64,000 bases of DNA, from NCBI GenBank assembly GCA_020186115.1, contig WSYJ01000099.1:310001-374000 (forward strand), written 5' to 3'. The stretch's first letter is position 1. Each line of letters begins with the position of its first letter. A program made the translations under genes and the position numbers. This DNA is from Histomonas meleagridis. Lineage: Eukaryota; Parabasalia; Tritrichomonadida; Dientamoebidae. The notes under the pieces were generated by a model. That model was not told the DNA's origin. It was given only the letters and a program-made list of their open reading frames with translations, and did no database searches. Positions 8,494 to 18,372 of this stretch are shown here, in pieces.

Positions 8494-11156
8494 TTAATTA
8501 TTTTTTGCCATGTGTTCTTTAGAATACGATTGAAGCAATTTTACAATTTCAGTGTGACCTTTTTCTGTTGCATACATAAGTGCTGTTCGAAGTAAATTAA
8601 ATAAATTCCAAATATTATTTTGAAGCTTTAAATTACAAAAATTAACTTTATTTACCAAAGGATATTTTTGTAGTGGATATTAATATTATCTTTTTCAAGA
8701 AGTAATTTTACTATTTCGATATAACCACCTCCTGCTGCATTGACAAGTGGTGCAAAAATAAGGAATAAACTCCAAATATTGTTTTGAAATATATAATCTT
8801 AATAAACATTTTTAACATTAATGTTGATTCCTTCTTTTCCTAGAAGTAATTTAACTATCTCAGTAAAACCAAATTTTGTTGCGATAATAAGTGCTGATAA
8901 TAAAATGAATAAACTCCAAATATTGTTTTGAATTATATAATACGAATAAACATTTCTAGCATTAACATCAATATTATCTTTTTCAAGAAGTAATTGAACT
9001 ATTTCTTTATGACCCTTTGAGACTGCCCAAATTAGTGCTGTCCTAATTAATTTGAATAATTTCCAAATATTTTTATGTAACAAGAAATTATTGAAACAAA
9101 TATCAAACAAAATAAATTTATATCTTTGGCATTAATATCAATATCTTTTTGTTCAAGAAGTAATTTTACTATATCTTTAAAACCATTATGTGATGCAACT
9201 GTAAGTGATGTCCATAACTATTTAAGTAATTAACTTATAAATTTTTTAAACTCTAAATGATTAAAACAATTATTATATTGAACGAATAAATATCTTTGGT
9301 ATTAATATCAATTCCTTCTTGTTCAAGAAGTAATTTAACGATTTCTGGGTGATCAAATCTAACTGCATTCGAAAGGGCAGTATCATAAAATCAAAATAAT
9401 TTTTAATAATTATTATTAAATCCAAAATCATTGAAACAATCATTAAACAAAATGAATAAAAATTTTTAGCATTTATATCAATTCCTTTTTGTTCAAGAAG
9501 CAATTTAACTGCTTCAGTATTACCATGATATGATGCAAACATAAGTGCTGTACTATATATTTCGAATAATTTCCAAATAATATCAAAAAATGCCAAACGA
9601 TATAAACAAAAATCAAATAAATAAAATGAATCCTAAATAAAACAAATAAATATTTTTAGCATTAATATCAACATTTTCGTGTTCAAGAAGTAATTTAATA
9701 ACATTAGCATGTCCAGATGAAGAAGCAAACATAAGAGCTGTGTTAAATATTACAAATAATTTCCAAATATTATATATAAATCCAAAAACATTAAAACAAA
9801 CACTAAACAAAACATATGAATATTTCTAGCATTAATATCAATTTCTTTTTGTTCAAGAAGTAATTTGACCATTTCCTCATTTCCATTTTCAGATGCTATC
9901 ATAAGTGCTGTATTAAATATATTAAAGAATTTCCAAATATTATTTTAAAATTAGAAAAAATTGGAACAAAATTTATTTTTAGAATTAATATCAATTCCTT
10001 TTTGTTCTAATATATATTTAACAAGTTCAATATTACCTATTTCAGATGAGAAAACCAAAATATCTTTTGGAATAGGATTTCCTTTAAGGAAATATTTAAT
10101 CAAATATAAATTTCCAACTTTTGATGCTTCATTAATAATAGATTCATTAATTTTCATTCCAATCTCATGTAGGAATGCAAAAATATCATAGTTATGATGA
10201 ATAATACATTTCCTTCCTAATTCTTCCAAATTATTAATTTCAACAATTTTGTTTTCATAAAGATAATGAAAGACATCATTTCGATGGAATTCAATTGCTG
10301 TTTCATATGCATCTTCAAATTTAGCATGATTTTGTTCACATAAATGAATTATCTCTAAATTCCCACCAGCAATAGCATATTTACCAGTGGACAATAATTC
10401 GATATCGTTCATTAATAAAAATTTAAAACATTTAACTGCCCCAAAAAATGCAGCATAATCAATAAGTGCATTATTATTTTGATTAATGAATGAACATCTT
10501 TCATAAATTGAAGGTTGAATTTGATGATCAAAATTAAAATTCGTTTGAGATGATATTTCTTGAAGTTTTTCAATATTATCAGTACGTATTACTTTTACTA
10601 TTTCATTTGGATTAACTCCTTCTTGTGCTAATTCTTTCTGATGTTTCCAATTGTCTTTTTGGAGTTCTTCGATATTTTTGTAAAAGTAATTATCATATTG
10701 ACAATTTTTATAATCTTGTTCTGACAAATAGTGTGCAAAATATAAATTGTTTATATTTTTTACAACTTCTTCTTTGATTAAACCTTCTCTAATCATAGTT
10801 TCAAGAAAATAAAACGATTCTTGTGTTTTCTTTCTATGAAGAAAATGTGCTAAAATATCAATTAATTTATATTTGCATTGATTCTTTTCTTCAAATGTTT
10901 TAAATTCTTTTAAGAAATTTAAATACTTATCAACTTCATTTGGAGAAATTTCAATTGAACAATATATTATCTGACTAATGACTAAATAAAAAGAATATGT
11001 ATTAGCAAAATCAAAGATATCGATAATTGATTGAACTGTTCTCGAAATTTTATCCTTATCCATTCCAAAGACATTTTGTCCGATTAATTGAAGTATTTCC
11101 CATTCACTTAAATTTTGTTTTTGAACTGGTTCATTTGGATTATTATGTTCTTCCAT
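8494..11156 (-). CDS. DUF3447/ankyrin protein with nine spacer-interrupted repeats
   Basis: The first open segment (11156 to 9951; ATG 11156) encodes 401 residues: the DUF3447-type N-terminal module, then ankyrin-like units (LIDYAAFFGAVKCFKFLL, ELVKYILEQKGIDINSKN). Downstream, nine further ankyrin units follow in order, each starting T/S/A-A-L and ending near INAKN. The last one reads TALMYATEKGHTEIVKLLQS and closes with a proper stop at 8496-8494. Between units lie homologous spacers: 9912-9974 (63 nt), 9742-9821 (80), 9552-9651 (100), 9382-9461 (80), 9212-9291 (80), 9042-9121 (80), 8898-8951 (54), 8754-8807 (54), 8587-8663 (77). All nine units are free of stops and frameshifts; nearly all spacers are not. 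I treat 8494-11156 as one gene whose spacers are removed or bypassed. If they are not, the product is the 401-residue form ending at 9951. Confidence 0.6.
8587..9974 (-). repeat. Tandem 170-bp ankyrin unit + AT-rich spacer array (intron-like)
   Basis: Each unit is a 90-nt ankyrin exon-like segment plus a spacer. Four spacers are exactly 80 nt, giving a 170-bp period; one is 100, two are 54, one 63 and one 77. Spacers share a start like ATTTATT(T/C)GT and a core near AATATTTGGAAATTATT about 20-30 nt before the next unit. None shows GTATGT or ACTAACACACAG, the known Trichomonas splice signals. Confidence 0.8.
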
Positions 11157-11246
11157 TTAAAAAGAGTAAAAATTTGATTGGTTTATACAAGTAAACTATT
11201 AAATACTATCATCAACTTTTTGTTATTCAACCGCCGCCGATAGGGA

Positions 11247-11263
11247 CGGTTTGGTCGATCCTT
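11247..11263 (+). promoter_or_regulatory. Ribosomal-protein-type promoter motif upstream of eL36
   Basis: CGGTTTGGTC (11247-11256), then GAT and CCTT (11260-11263), nine bases before the ATG. It is nearly identical to the eL30 element at 4849. Confidence 0.55.
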
Positions 11264-11271
11264 CAATCAAG

Positions 11272-11535
11272 ATGTCAGGCACAGAAAAGGAAGTCGCTAA
11301 GAAGACAAGGAAGGGATCTAGTGGCAAGCGCGCCAAGTTTGTCCGCGAAGTTATTCATGAACTTGCAGGCTGGTCACCATATGAACGCCGTGCCATGGAT
11401 CTCATCAAACTTGAAAAGAGGAAATCAGCCCGTACCTTCCTTAAGAAGCGCCTTGGCACCCACAAGCGCGCCATGCACAAACTGGTATATCTTGAAAACA
11501 TCATTCAAGAAGAGAACATGCAACATCATCATTAA
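11272..11535 (+). CDS. RPL36: 60S ribosomal protein eL36
   Basis: 87 residues from ATG 11272. The open frame reaches back to a TTG at 11251, but that overlaps the promoter motif. The eL36 signature is clear: WSPYERRAMDLIKL, then RTFLKKRLGTHKRAMHK. It is a small basic protein of the large subunit. The stop is followed by A (TAAA). Codon use is more GC-rich than the neighbouring ankyrin gene, as expected for a highly expressed gene. It converges with the karyopherin gene, whose stop is about 45 bp away. Confidence 0.96.
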   Translation: MSGTEKEVAKKTRKGSSGKRAKFVREVIHELAGWSPYERRAMDLIKLEKRKSARTFLKKRLGTHKRAMHKLVYLENIIQEENMQHHH

Positions 11536-11579
11536 ATCATATCTTAGATACACCAAATTTTTATTACACTATTATTTTT

Positions 11580-14333
11580 TTATTCTTCTCTATCGCCCAT
11601 CAAATAAGCCACGTCGTCACAAAATTCCACGAATATTTGTCTGAATTCGTCGATATCAAATGATCGACAAAATGACTTTGCCAAGATTTCTTTGTCCATT
11701 GGTTGTATAGGCAACTGTTGGATAAAAGGAATCAACAATTTGTCGGTAAAATCCGGTACCATTGAACAAAAGAATACTGCGAATTCCACCATCGAATCCC
11801 TCATCATGTAATGCGAACAACTGCACATCTCATTACATATTGCCGAGAACGCGTTGAATCGAAATGTCTGATCAACTCTATCTAATACTTGATATAACTT
11901 ATGTGCCTCGATTATAGCTTCGATCGAAATTTTAACTGATGAAGGATCCTTCGCGCAAACGCCATCAAAGAAAAGTATTCTTAGTAAACTTTGTTGATAA
12001 GCTTCGCCGAGTAATCCCCATCGATCAGTGATTAATATTTGTACAATTTTTAGACACGTCCATAATACATCAATTGAAGGTCCATGGAATAATGAGTCCG
12101 TATATTGCACCATAAATTTCGCAATGTTTATCGTTTGTAATGCCGCAGCTGCAGTTCGAAAACTTGCAAGTTGATATAAGATCTTTAAGAATGACATTGT
12201 CGCATAATGTTCGAAACTTCCATCTGCAACATGAGGTAATACTGATACAAGTGGCGCAAACAAACGATTTATAAATTCGGACATTCGTTCTGCAATTTGA
12301 CTTGGGAATATAGTCATAAATGACGCAATGAAATCTAATAATGGGCCAATAGCTCTTTCAGTGATATTCGTTTCATAGATGTTCATGATTAAATCAATAT
12401 AAGGTACAAACGCCGAGAAAACTAAATCTTTCGTTGCACGGATAGAAAAAGCTATACTATTAACTGCATCACGTAATAATTGTAATGCTATTGGCATGTT
12501 TTCTGGTGAACTAAGGTTATCGAAAATGGTGGAAAATAATTGCCGAATTACATCAGCATTAGCTAATGGCCGTGCACCTCCATCCGTAGGGAAGAATGAA
12601 GCTATGATTTCGGCGCAACAGATATATAATGAATATATTGGAATAGGCATTGATGAAAATACATTTTGCATCTCAAGTAATCGATTTAAAAGTGTCTTAC
12701 ATGGTGTCATTGGCCGATGTATTTTTACTGTCTCAAGTAATAACTCAAGCATTGGCTGTATGAAATCTGGGCCTAATGATAATGATACTGTTAATAAATG
12801 AAATACTTTCTCTACAAAATGTAATGAATTACGTGAGAACTTTCGTACATATGTTTTAATAATTGTTTGAACTATGGCAAAAACTTGTGGTACATCAATG
12901 TTAAGTTGTTTTGTCATTAATTCATTTGTATATCGTAATAATGAATCTGATATTGTTTCATTTGATGGATCGTCATCATTTATTAGACGAATTACATTAT
13001 GGAAACACATTAAAAGAGCTGTAATCGATGGCAAACAATTATTAATAGCAGTTGCTGTAGCTCTATGTACAAGTTTACATGCTTCAAATGTATAACATAA
13101 TGCAATTTCATATACAACATCATGTACAATAAGATTATCATCTTCAGTAAAATGGATTAATAATTGTGGTGATATCATGGCATCAAGTAAATGTTCAAGT
13201 AATGATATAAAATGTGGCTTATATTTCATTGGATCCATATACGTGGATTCTTTGCCGGTAAGTAGGTCACCCCAAATTTCAATCATCATTGAAAAATGGG
13301 GTGTCCCAAATAACTTCCAAGTAGCTTGCTCAAAATTATATAAAAAGCTAGCGACTATTGATTCATCAAAAGTATCTTGTTTGAAGAAATAGTTGGCAGC
13401 AAATGGTTGGAAAGCATGAAGAATCGATTTGATGTATGCATCAGAAACTTGGTTAGTTCCAAATAAACAAATTTCATACTCAAAAAAGGCAAAAACAACC
13501 CGCAAAAATCGAGCACGAAACTCAACAGTGTGTACAGAAAGTGCATCGTAACGAGAAAAAAGTTCAAAAATACAATCATGTGCTTCCTTGGCAATATCAC
13601 CAACTTCTGAACGAGAATAATTGAGGAGAATTTCAACAAGTTCGGGTGAAATAAAGTTGGGCGAGATCCAGTGAAGAAATGATTTTAATAATCCAAATGC
13701 TCTTACAGTGGTTGGGAAAGGATTTTGATTTGCATCTTTGAGGATATTAACAACTTGAAATGTAATTTGAGGAACAAGAGAAACAAATGAATGACGGAGC
13801 ATTGCTCTTACCTTTGAAGAAACACTGTGATCAACAAAAGCTTGAAGTTCATCAGAAAGAAAAATAAGAAGTTGGAGACCGATTTGTATTTTTTCTGGAA
13901 CACCCATGCAAGCGCTGATAAATGAAAGCCAAAAAGCCCATTCATTGGCAAAATCAACTTTCATCAATGTAACAATTGTTTTTAAAATAAAATTAGCCGA
14001 AGACTCATCAAGCAAATGAATTTTATTGGTGAGATAATCAACAAAAAAATTACGGATTTGAAGTTTTGTCGTTGGAGAAATTGGAGAATTTTCGGGATTA
14101 GGATTCATGGAACGTGGAATCCAATATTTTGATATTGCATTATTAACAATACTACAAGCAAACCAAATTATTGAGGCATGCGTATAATTGTTTAAAAGTT
14201 CAAATGCAATTCCACATTTTGTAATATCTGTTTTAATTAAATTAAGTTGTTGCTCTATTTGTTGAAAGCGTTCTTGTGTATCAGGAGGCCTTAAAAATTC
14301 GGCTATAAGAGCCACAACGTCTCCTGCATTCAT
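11580..14333 (-). CDS. Importin-beta/exportin family karyopherin
   Basis: 917 residues, all-helical, of typical karyopherin length. Residues 15-70 resemble the importin-beta N-terminal (Ran-binding) domain: ERFQQIEQQLNLIK followed by hydrophobic helices that end in IVNNAISKYW. Residues 90-260 resemble the XPO1/exportin-type HEAT region (IRNFFVDYLTNKIHLL, FILKTIVTLMK, EWAFWLSFI). The remainder is HEAT-like. It would carry proteins or RNA through nuclear pores with RanGTP. The subfamily (exportin-6/7-like or importin-13-like) cannot be decided by eye. ATG 14333; stop TAAA. A TCACTT on the minus strand lies about 40 nt upstream and may be the initiator. Confidence 0.75.
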   Translation of the reverse strand: MNAGDVVALIAEFLRPPDTQERFQQIEQQLNLIKTDITKCGIAFELLNNYTHASIIWFACSIVNNAISKYWIPRSMNPNPENSPISPTTKLQIRNFFVDYLTNKIHLLDESSANFILKTIVTLMKVDFANEWAFWLSFISACMGVPEKIQIGLQLLIFLSDELQAFVDHSVSSKVRAMLRHSFVSLVPQITFQVVNILKDANQNPFPTTVRAFGLLKSFLHWISPNFISPELVEILLNYSRSEVGDIAKEAHDCIFELFSRYDALSVHTVEFRARFLRVVFAFFEYEICLFGTNQVSDAYIKSILHAFQPFAANYFFKQDTFDESIVASFLYNFEQATWKLFGTPHFSMMIEIWGDLLTGKESTYMDPMKYKPHFISLLEHLLDAMISPQLLIHFTEDDNLIVHDVVYEIALCYTFEACKLVHRATATAINNCLPSITALLMCFHNVIRLINDDDPSNETISDSLLRYTNELMTKQLNIDVPQVFAIVQTIIKTYVRKFSRNSLHFVEKVFHLLTVSLSLGPDFIQPMLELLLETVKIHRPMTPCKTLLNRLLEMQNVFSSMPIPIYSLYICCAEIIASFFPTDGGARPLANADVIRQLFSTIFDNLSSPENMPIALQLLRDAVNSIAFSIRATKDLVFSAFVPYIDLIMNIYETNITERAIGPLLDFIASFMTIFPSQIAERMSEFINRLFAPLVSVLPHVADGSFEHYATMSFLKILYQLASFRTAAAALQTINIAKFMVQYTDSLFHGPSIDVLWTCLKIVQILITDRWGLLGEAYQQSLLRILFFDGVCAKDPSSVKISIEAIIEAHKLYQVLDRVDQTFRFNAFSAICNEMCSCSHYMMRDSMVEFAVFFCSMVPDFTDKLLIPFIQQLPIQPMDKEILAKSFCRSFDIDEFRQIFVEFCDDVAYLMGDREE

Positions 14334-14828
14334 TGGTGTTTTAATGTAAAATATTCAATTTCAAAAGATGAAGTGAAGTGTTAAAATCCTACGATAGAAA
14401 AAGATTCTTGGGCCAAATCGAAATGCTTAAACATTATTAAGAAATAAAAATATAACAAAAGTAAATCAAATTCCAAAGTATCCATAATTCTCACTGAGAG
14501 ATCTAAAATATTTATTGGCTTCGAGATTTTGTTAAAAAAAGACATGAAAAAATTGAATAAATAAAGCCAGGCAAATATGTCCGTACGATCATTTTGCATT
14601 CAATATCCACAAGGCCTCACTCCAATGAAACGATAACTCACAAAAACACAAATTGGATGAACTGTGTAAACTTATCAATTAACAGCAAGAAAAAAGCTTC
14701 AGCGGTTATAATGAAAAAAATCACATTCAAAAAAAATGGTCAAATTATCTATCGGCCGCAGAAAAATCTGAAATTCAAATTTGGATTTCAATTGTTGTAA
14801 AAAAGTGCAAAATTCAAAAGGAAGAATT
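14334..14828. other. Intergenic between two minus-strand genes
   Basis: About 495 bp. Contains AAACGATA (14628-14635), which matches the Myb/M3 core and is inverted relative to the karyopherin gene. The small open frames here are not supported. Confidence 0.4.
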
Positions 14829-16559
14829 TTATTTGTTGCGCCTTCCCTTCTGTTTTTGTGGTTGTGCCTTCTTTCCACCTCTGCGCTTTTGTGATGCTCT
14901 CTTCTTAAGCTTAATCCATCTTTCTGGATCCATGTGTCGCTCAGGATCATAGTTTGCTGGCTTCTGGAGCCTCCTCCTCCTTCGCTTCTTGTCTTTAATC
15001 TTCTGAAGTTTCTCTGGCGAAAATCCTTCGGTTGATCGTTTTTGTTTTCTTTTCTCAATTCCAAATTGTGATTCCTTAACAGCTGTTTCACCACGATCAC
15101 CCGAAGACTTTGCGATTGGTGCTTCTTCAAGTTTATCCAAAACGTCTGCTTTGACTGATTCAAATTTAATACGATGTGCATATCTTTCGGCCATTTCAAT
15201 ATCATCGTTAGAAAGAGCAAGTGAATAAAGAGCAATAGAATGTGGTGAATTGCCGGATTTCATGGCTTGTTCGGCCCATTTTTGTGCTTCCTTGTAAAAA
15301 CCGTTTCGTATTGAAAAAGTGGCAGCGTAATTGAAAAAGTCGGCTGTCTTGACAGTTGACTTCTGCAAAAACTCGAGCGCCTTCTGTGGCTTTTGTGCGG
15401 CTTCGAAGAGCTCGACTATCACAGATATGGCACGAGGGAGTGAAGAGAGCTTGGACTTTGCGAGAAGTTCGGCAGCTTCTTCGAATTTTGATTGGCCAAT
15501 AAGAATTTGGGCGTTATAAAGAGGAGAATATTCGGTTTCTTCGGCCGAAGCAGGATCAGCTGTTCTCTCAAATGACTCTGCTATCATTTTATCGACGTTA
15601 TCAAGTTTCTTGACAAATTCGATAAGAGATTTCACTTTGCCTGGTTGTCCGATTTTATGCAATATTAAGAACCTATTGATAAGGAATGCCTCAATTTCAG
15701 ATTTACGGTATTTAGAGTATACATTATTGTTATCGAAATATGACATCTTTTTCCTTGCTTGATGTACATTGTTTTCAACAACAAGACTAGCATAGTTGGA
15801 AGCTGCAATAGCCCTTGTGTATGGACGTGAGTTTTCGTTGTCGACAATGCTTAATAATTTTTCGATTGCAGCTTCGGGTTGTTTCGCACAAATAATTTCG
15901 CATTTGAGAATGTTGAATAACTGCCAATGCATTGTCCCTTCTTTGACTTTGCTGAGTCCTAATTCGATGATTTCTTCGGCTTTTTGGTAATTCTTTGCTT
16001 GGACTAATGCACATGCAGTATTATAAATTTGTTCACTTAATGAGTCTTTGGTGAGTAAGTCAAGGAGTTTTTGAGATTCGCCTGTAATATAAAGCAAAGC
16101 AGAAGCATTAACAAGTTCATCTTCATTTAATTCGTCGATATTAATATGCTTTAAAATTTCTTGGCAACCTTCAACGTCATCAATTCTGAATAGGGCCTGT
16201 TCTTTCATTGTGATAAATCGTGGTTCTTCTTGAACACTTTGTGGTAATAAAGAAATTTGCTTTAAAACTTCTTGAAATCTTTCAAGACCATACAAACAAT
16301 AGATCCTTTCAAAATCAACATTTTTGAGCTTTTCTAGGTCATGCAAAGCTTCTGCAAACTGACCACTTTTCAAATAAGCAATAGCTCGACAATGTCGAGT
16401 TTCAGCATCATCTGGAAGAAAGTTCAAAATAGCAGAAGAAATATCAATGACATCATCTTCATTATCTTCGTCAATTGCATTTTGGAGTTCTTTGAAGTAT
16501 TGTTTAGCTCTTTCTTTCTCGGACATTTTTGGATTGAATAGCTCTGTTTGATCAAACAT
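14829..16559 (-). CDS. SRP72: Signal recognition particle subunit SRP72
   Basis: 576 residues. Residues 15-450 are TPR-like helical pairs (CRAIAYLKSGQFAEALHDLEKL, NTACALVQAKNYQKAEEII), the part that binds SRP68. The C-terminus holds the SRP72 RNA-binding motif: a basic run KKRRRRR, then NYDPERHMDPERW at about 536-548 and a basic tail. This is the hallmark that separates SRP72 from other TPR proteins. It acts in co-translational targeting to the ER. ATG 16559; a second in-frame ATG at 16526 (MSEKERAKQYF) is also possible, and neither has a clear initiator. The first ATG overlaps the perfect palindrome TGTTTGATCAAACA (16545-16558). Stop TAAA. Confidence 0.93.
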   Translation of the reverse strand: MFDQTELFNPKMSEKERAKQYFKELQNAIDEDNEDDVIDISSAILNFLPDDAETRHCRAIAYLKSGQFAEALHDLEKLKNVDFERIYCLYGLERFQEVLKQISLLPQSVQEEPRFITMKEQALFRIDDVEGCQEILKHINIDELNEDELVNASALLYITGESQKLLDLLTKDSLSEQIYNTACALVQAKNYQKAEEIIELGLSKVKEGTMHWQLFNILKCEIICAKQPEAAIEKLLSIVDNENSRPYTRAIAASNYASLVVENNVHQARKKMSYFDNNNVYSKYRKSEIEAFLINRFLILHKIGQPGKVKSLIEFVKKLDNVDKMIAESFERTADPASAEETEYSPLYNAQILIGQSKFEEAAELLAKSKLSSLPRAISVIVELFEAAQKPQKALEFLQKSTVKTADFFNYAATFSIRNGFYKEAQKWAEQAMKSGNSPHSIALYSLALSNDDIEMAERYAHRIKFESVKADVLDKLEEAPIAKSSGDRGETAVKESQFGIEKRKQKRSTEGFSPEKLQKIKDKKRRRRRLQKPANYDPERHMDPERWIKLKKRASQKRRGGKKAQPQKQKGRRNK

Positions 16560-17280
16560 GCAAAAGAAGAATAACCCTTTTTTCTCATGAATAATGAATT
16601 TCTTTCTGTTTTAAATACTTCAACATTGTATGAGCGTTGCCTTAACATCATTTCTCACAACTTCTTTCATCTGTTTTCAAACTATAATTTTGAAAATTTA
16701 TCAAAAAAAATCGTTTAAACGATCTTATGTTGTATTAATGCTCATTTACAAAGCTATTAGCAAAATTTCGATTTTATTAACATTATTTTTTCATATATAA
16801 TTTTCAAAATTAATTATCAATATAATTTTACTCCTTTATAAATTTTGAACCAAACCTTGTTTTCTGTTAAGCCTAAATTAGCTTATTTTGATACTACCAT
16901 CAACTAGTTGGATCTTTCCCCACGCACAAACAAGTTGATAAGATGACTTATTTTTTGCCTCAATTATTCAATACAACCTCCAAATCCGTTTTCAAAGAAT
17001 AAACGGAAAATATTTTCACAAAAATGCTCTTTCTTGGCAGTTTTTTGTTCCTTTCCAAACCATATTTTCCAATTTCTTCTTAAAATTTTTTCAGAACAAT
17101 GATTCTATTACGCCACCATCCTAAAAACATTTCTTAAAACTGCACAAGCTTTGTTCAAAAGAAATTCTTTGATCTCCAAAAAATGTTACACATGTGATCT
17201 GTCAAATTTAAACAGAACAAACCCATTCAAAACATGACCATAGACACAACTGTCTTTCAAAAATTTCAGGAAGGTAAAGG
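16560..17280. other. Divergent intergenic region SRP72 / UMP-CMP kinase
   Basis: About 720 bp, AT-rich. There is an imperfect hairpin (ATCAACT ... AGTTGAT) near 16910-16942. No open frame or RNA gene recognised. Confidence 0.4.
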
Positions 17281-17286
17281 TCATTC
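17281..17286 (+). promoter_or_regulatory. Initiator-like TCATTC
   Basis: It fits TCA(+1)Y(T/A) with the ATG at 17292, giving a 5' UTR of about 9 nt. Confidence 0.45.
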
Positions 17287-17291
17287 AATAG

Positions 17292-17882
17292 ATGACATCT
17301 CTAAAACATAAAGTCGTTGTATGCCTTCTTGGTGGTCCAGGTTCTGGAAAGGGCACAATCTCAGAACTTATAAAGAAGAGCTATGACGTAGGTTATATGA
17401 GCGCTGGTGAGCTCCTTAGAAATGCAGCAAAGGCAGATACACCAGAAGGTCGTTCTCTCGCAGAACAACTCAAACGTGGAGAAATAGTTCCACAAGAGAT
17501 TACTATTGGATTGCTTCGAGCAGAAATCGAAAAGCAAGAAAAATCTTTATACCTTATTGACGGCTTTCCAAGGCAAGTCGATCAGGCTCAAACATTCGAA
17601 GAAACAGTAGTTTCTCCAAAAGCTGTTCTCTTCCTTGATGCCCCTGACGATGTTCTCGTTGGTCGTCTTATGAATCGCGGGCTAACAAGCGGAAGGTCCG
17701 ACGATAATGAGGAATCTATCAAACTTAGGATTAAGGTCTATCATGAAAAGTGTATTCCAGTAAATGGATACTTTGGTGAAAGATTGCATGTAATTAATGC
17801 AAACAGACCACCTGATGTTACATTTCAAGATGTCAAGAAAGTCCTTGATAAAATACTTGAAGAAACAAGCAAGGACAATTAA
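17292..17882 (+). CDS. UMP-CMP / adenylate-type nucleoside monophosphate kinase
   Basis: 196 residues, the short form without the large LID insert. P-loop GGPGSGKGT at 14-22, the NMP-binding SAGELLR (37-43), DGFPRQ (90-95), and the lid/arginine motif RGLTSGRSDDNE (129-140). SAGELLR, VPQEITIGLL and SGRSDDN favour UMP-CMP kinase over adenylate kinase 1, which usually has STGDLLR and SGRVDDN. It transfers phosphate from ATP to UMP/CMP in cytosolic pyrimidine salvage, an important route in parasites that cannot make nucleotides de novo. Substrate preference is inferred from the motifs. Confidence 0.88.
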   Translation: MTSLKHKVVVCLLGGPGSGKGTISELIKKSYDVGYMSAGELLRNAAKADTPEGRSLAEQLKRGEIVPQEITIGLLRAEIEKQEKSLYLIDGFPRQVDQAQTFEETVVSPKAVLFLDAPDDVLVGRLMNRGLTSGRSDDNEESIKLRIKVYHEKCIPVNGYFGERLHVINANRPPDVTFQDVKKVLDKILEETSKDN

Positions 17883-18372
17883 TATATTGATGTTCTTAGA
17901 ATAAGAATAAATAAAATGAACTTTTTTGTTCTATGTTCTTACAAAAACATAAAAAAATTATATGTTTTTTCATATATTTAAACTTAACACTGCGCATCTT
18001 TTTTTATTATTATAATACATTTTTTTCCCTATTTTACTGGATCTTTAAAAATTCAAATTGTATAAAGACAATAAAAATATCGTTTTTGAATTCAATTGTT
18101 GTTTCATATCATTTTAAATTGGAATGATTTATTTAGCATAAATGAATAATTTCTTCATTTGCAAATTTATCTGAAGTCATACTTCCACTCTTCATAAAAA
18201 ATATTGAAAACATCGAATTGATCCAAGAAATGCCTCAGAATCAAATAATATACAATATTGTATAAAATAAATATTTCTTACAAACATACGTTCACGCACA
18301 TCATTAAAAAATAATTCGATTGGTTGTTGAATAACTGATAAATGATATTCACAATTCACGTTTATTTCTATA
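17883..18372. other. Convergent intergenic spacer
   Basis: About 490 bp, AT-rich, between converging genes. The small open frames look random. Confidence 0.4.

Noticed and set aside
8898-9596. Short minus-strand frames (about 60-110 codons) as separate small ankyrin genes
   Set aside because: Each is one ankyrin unit plus read-through into spacers; the units follow each other in order and end with one proper stop at 8494-8496.
12496-13639. Open frames on both strands inside the karyopherin gene
   Set aside because: Overlap a long, well-supported coding frame and lack any recognisable domain.
17234-17311. Upstream 25-codon frame overlapping the UMP-CMP kinase start
   Set aside because: The likely initiator at 17281 lies inside it, so it would not be on the mRNA.
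17292-17882. Adenylate kinase 1 instead of UMP-CMP kinase
   Set aside because: SAGELLR, VPQEITIGLL and SGRSDDN fit UMP-CMP kinases better, although the fold is the same and assay data would decide.
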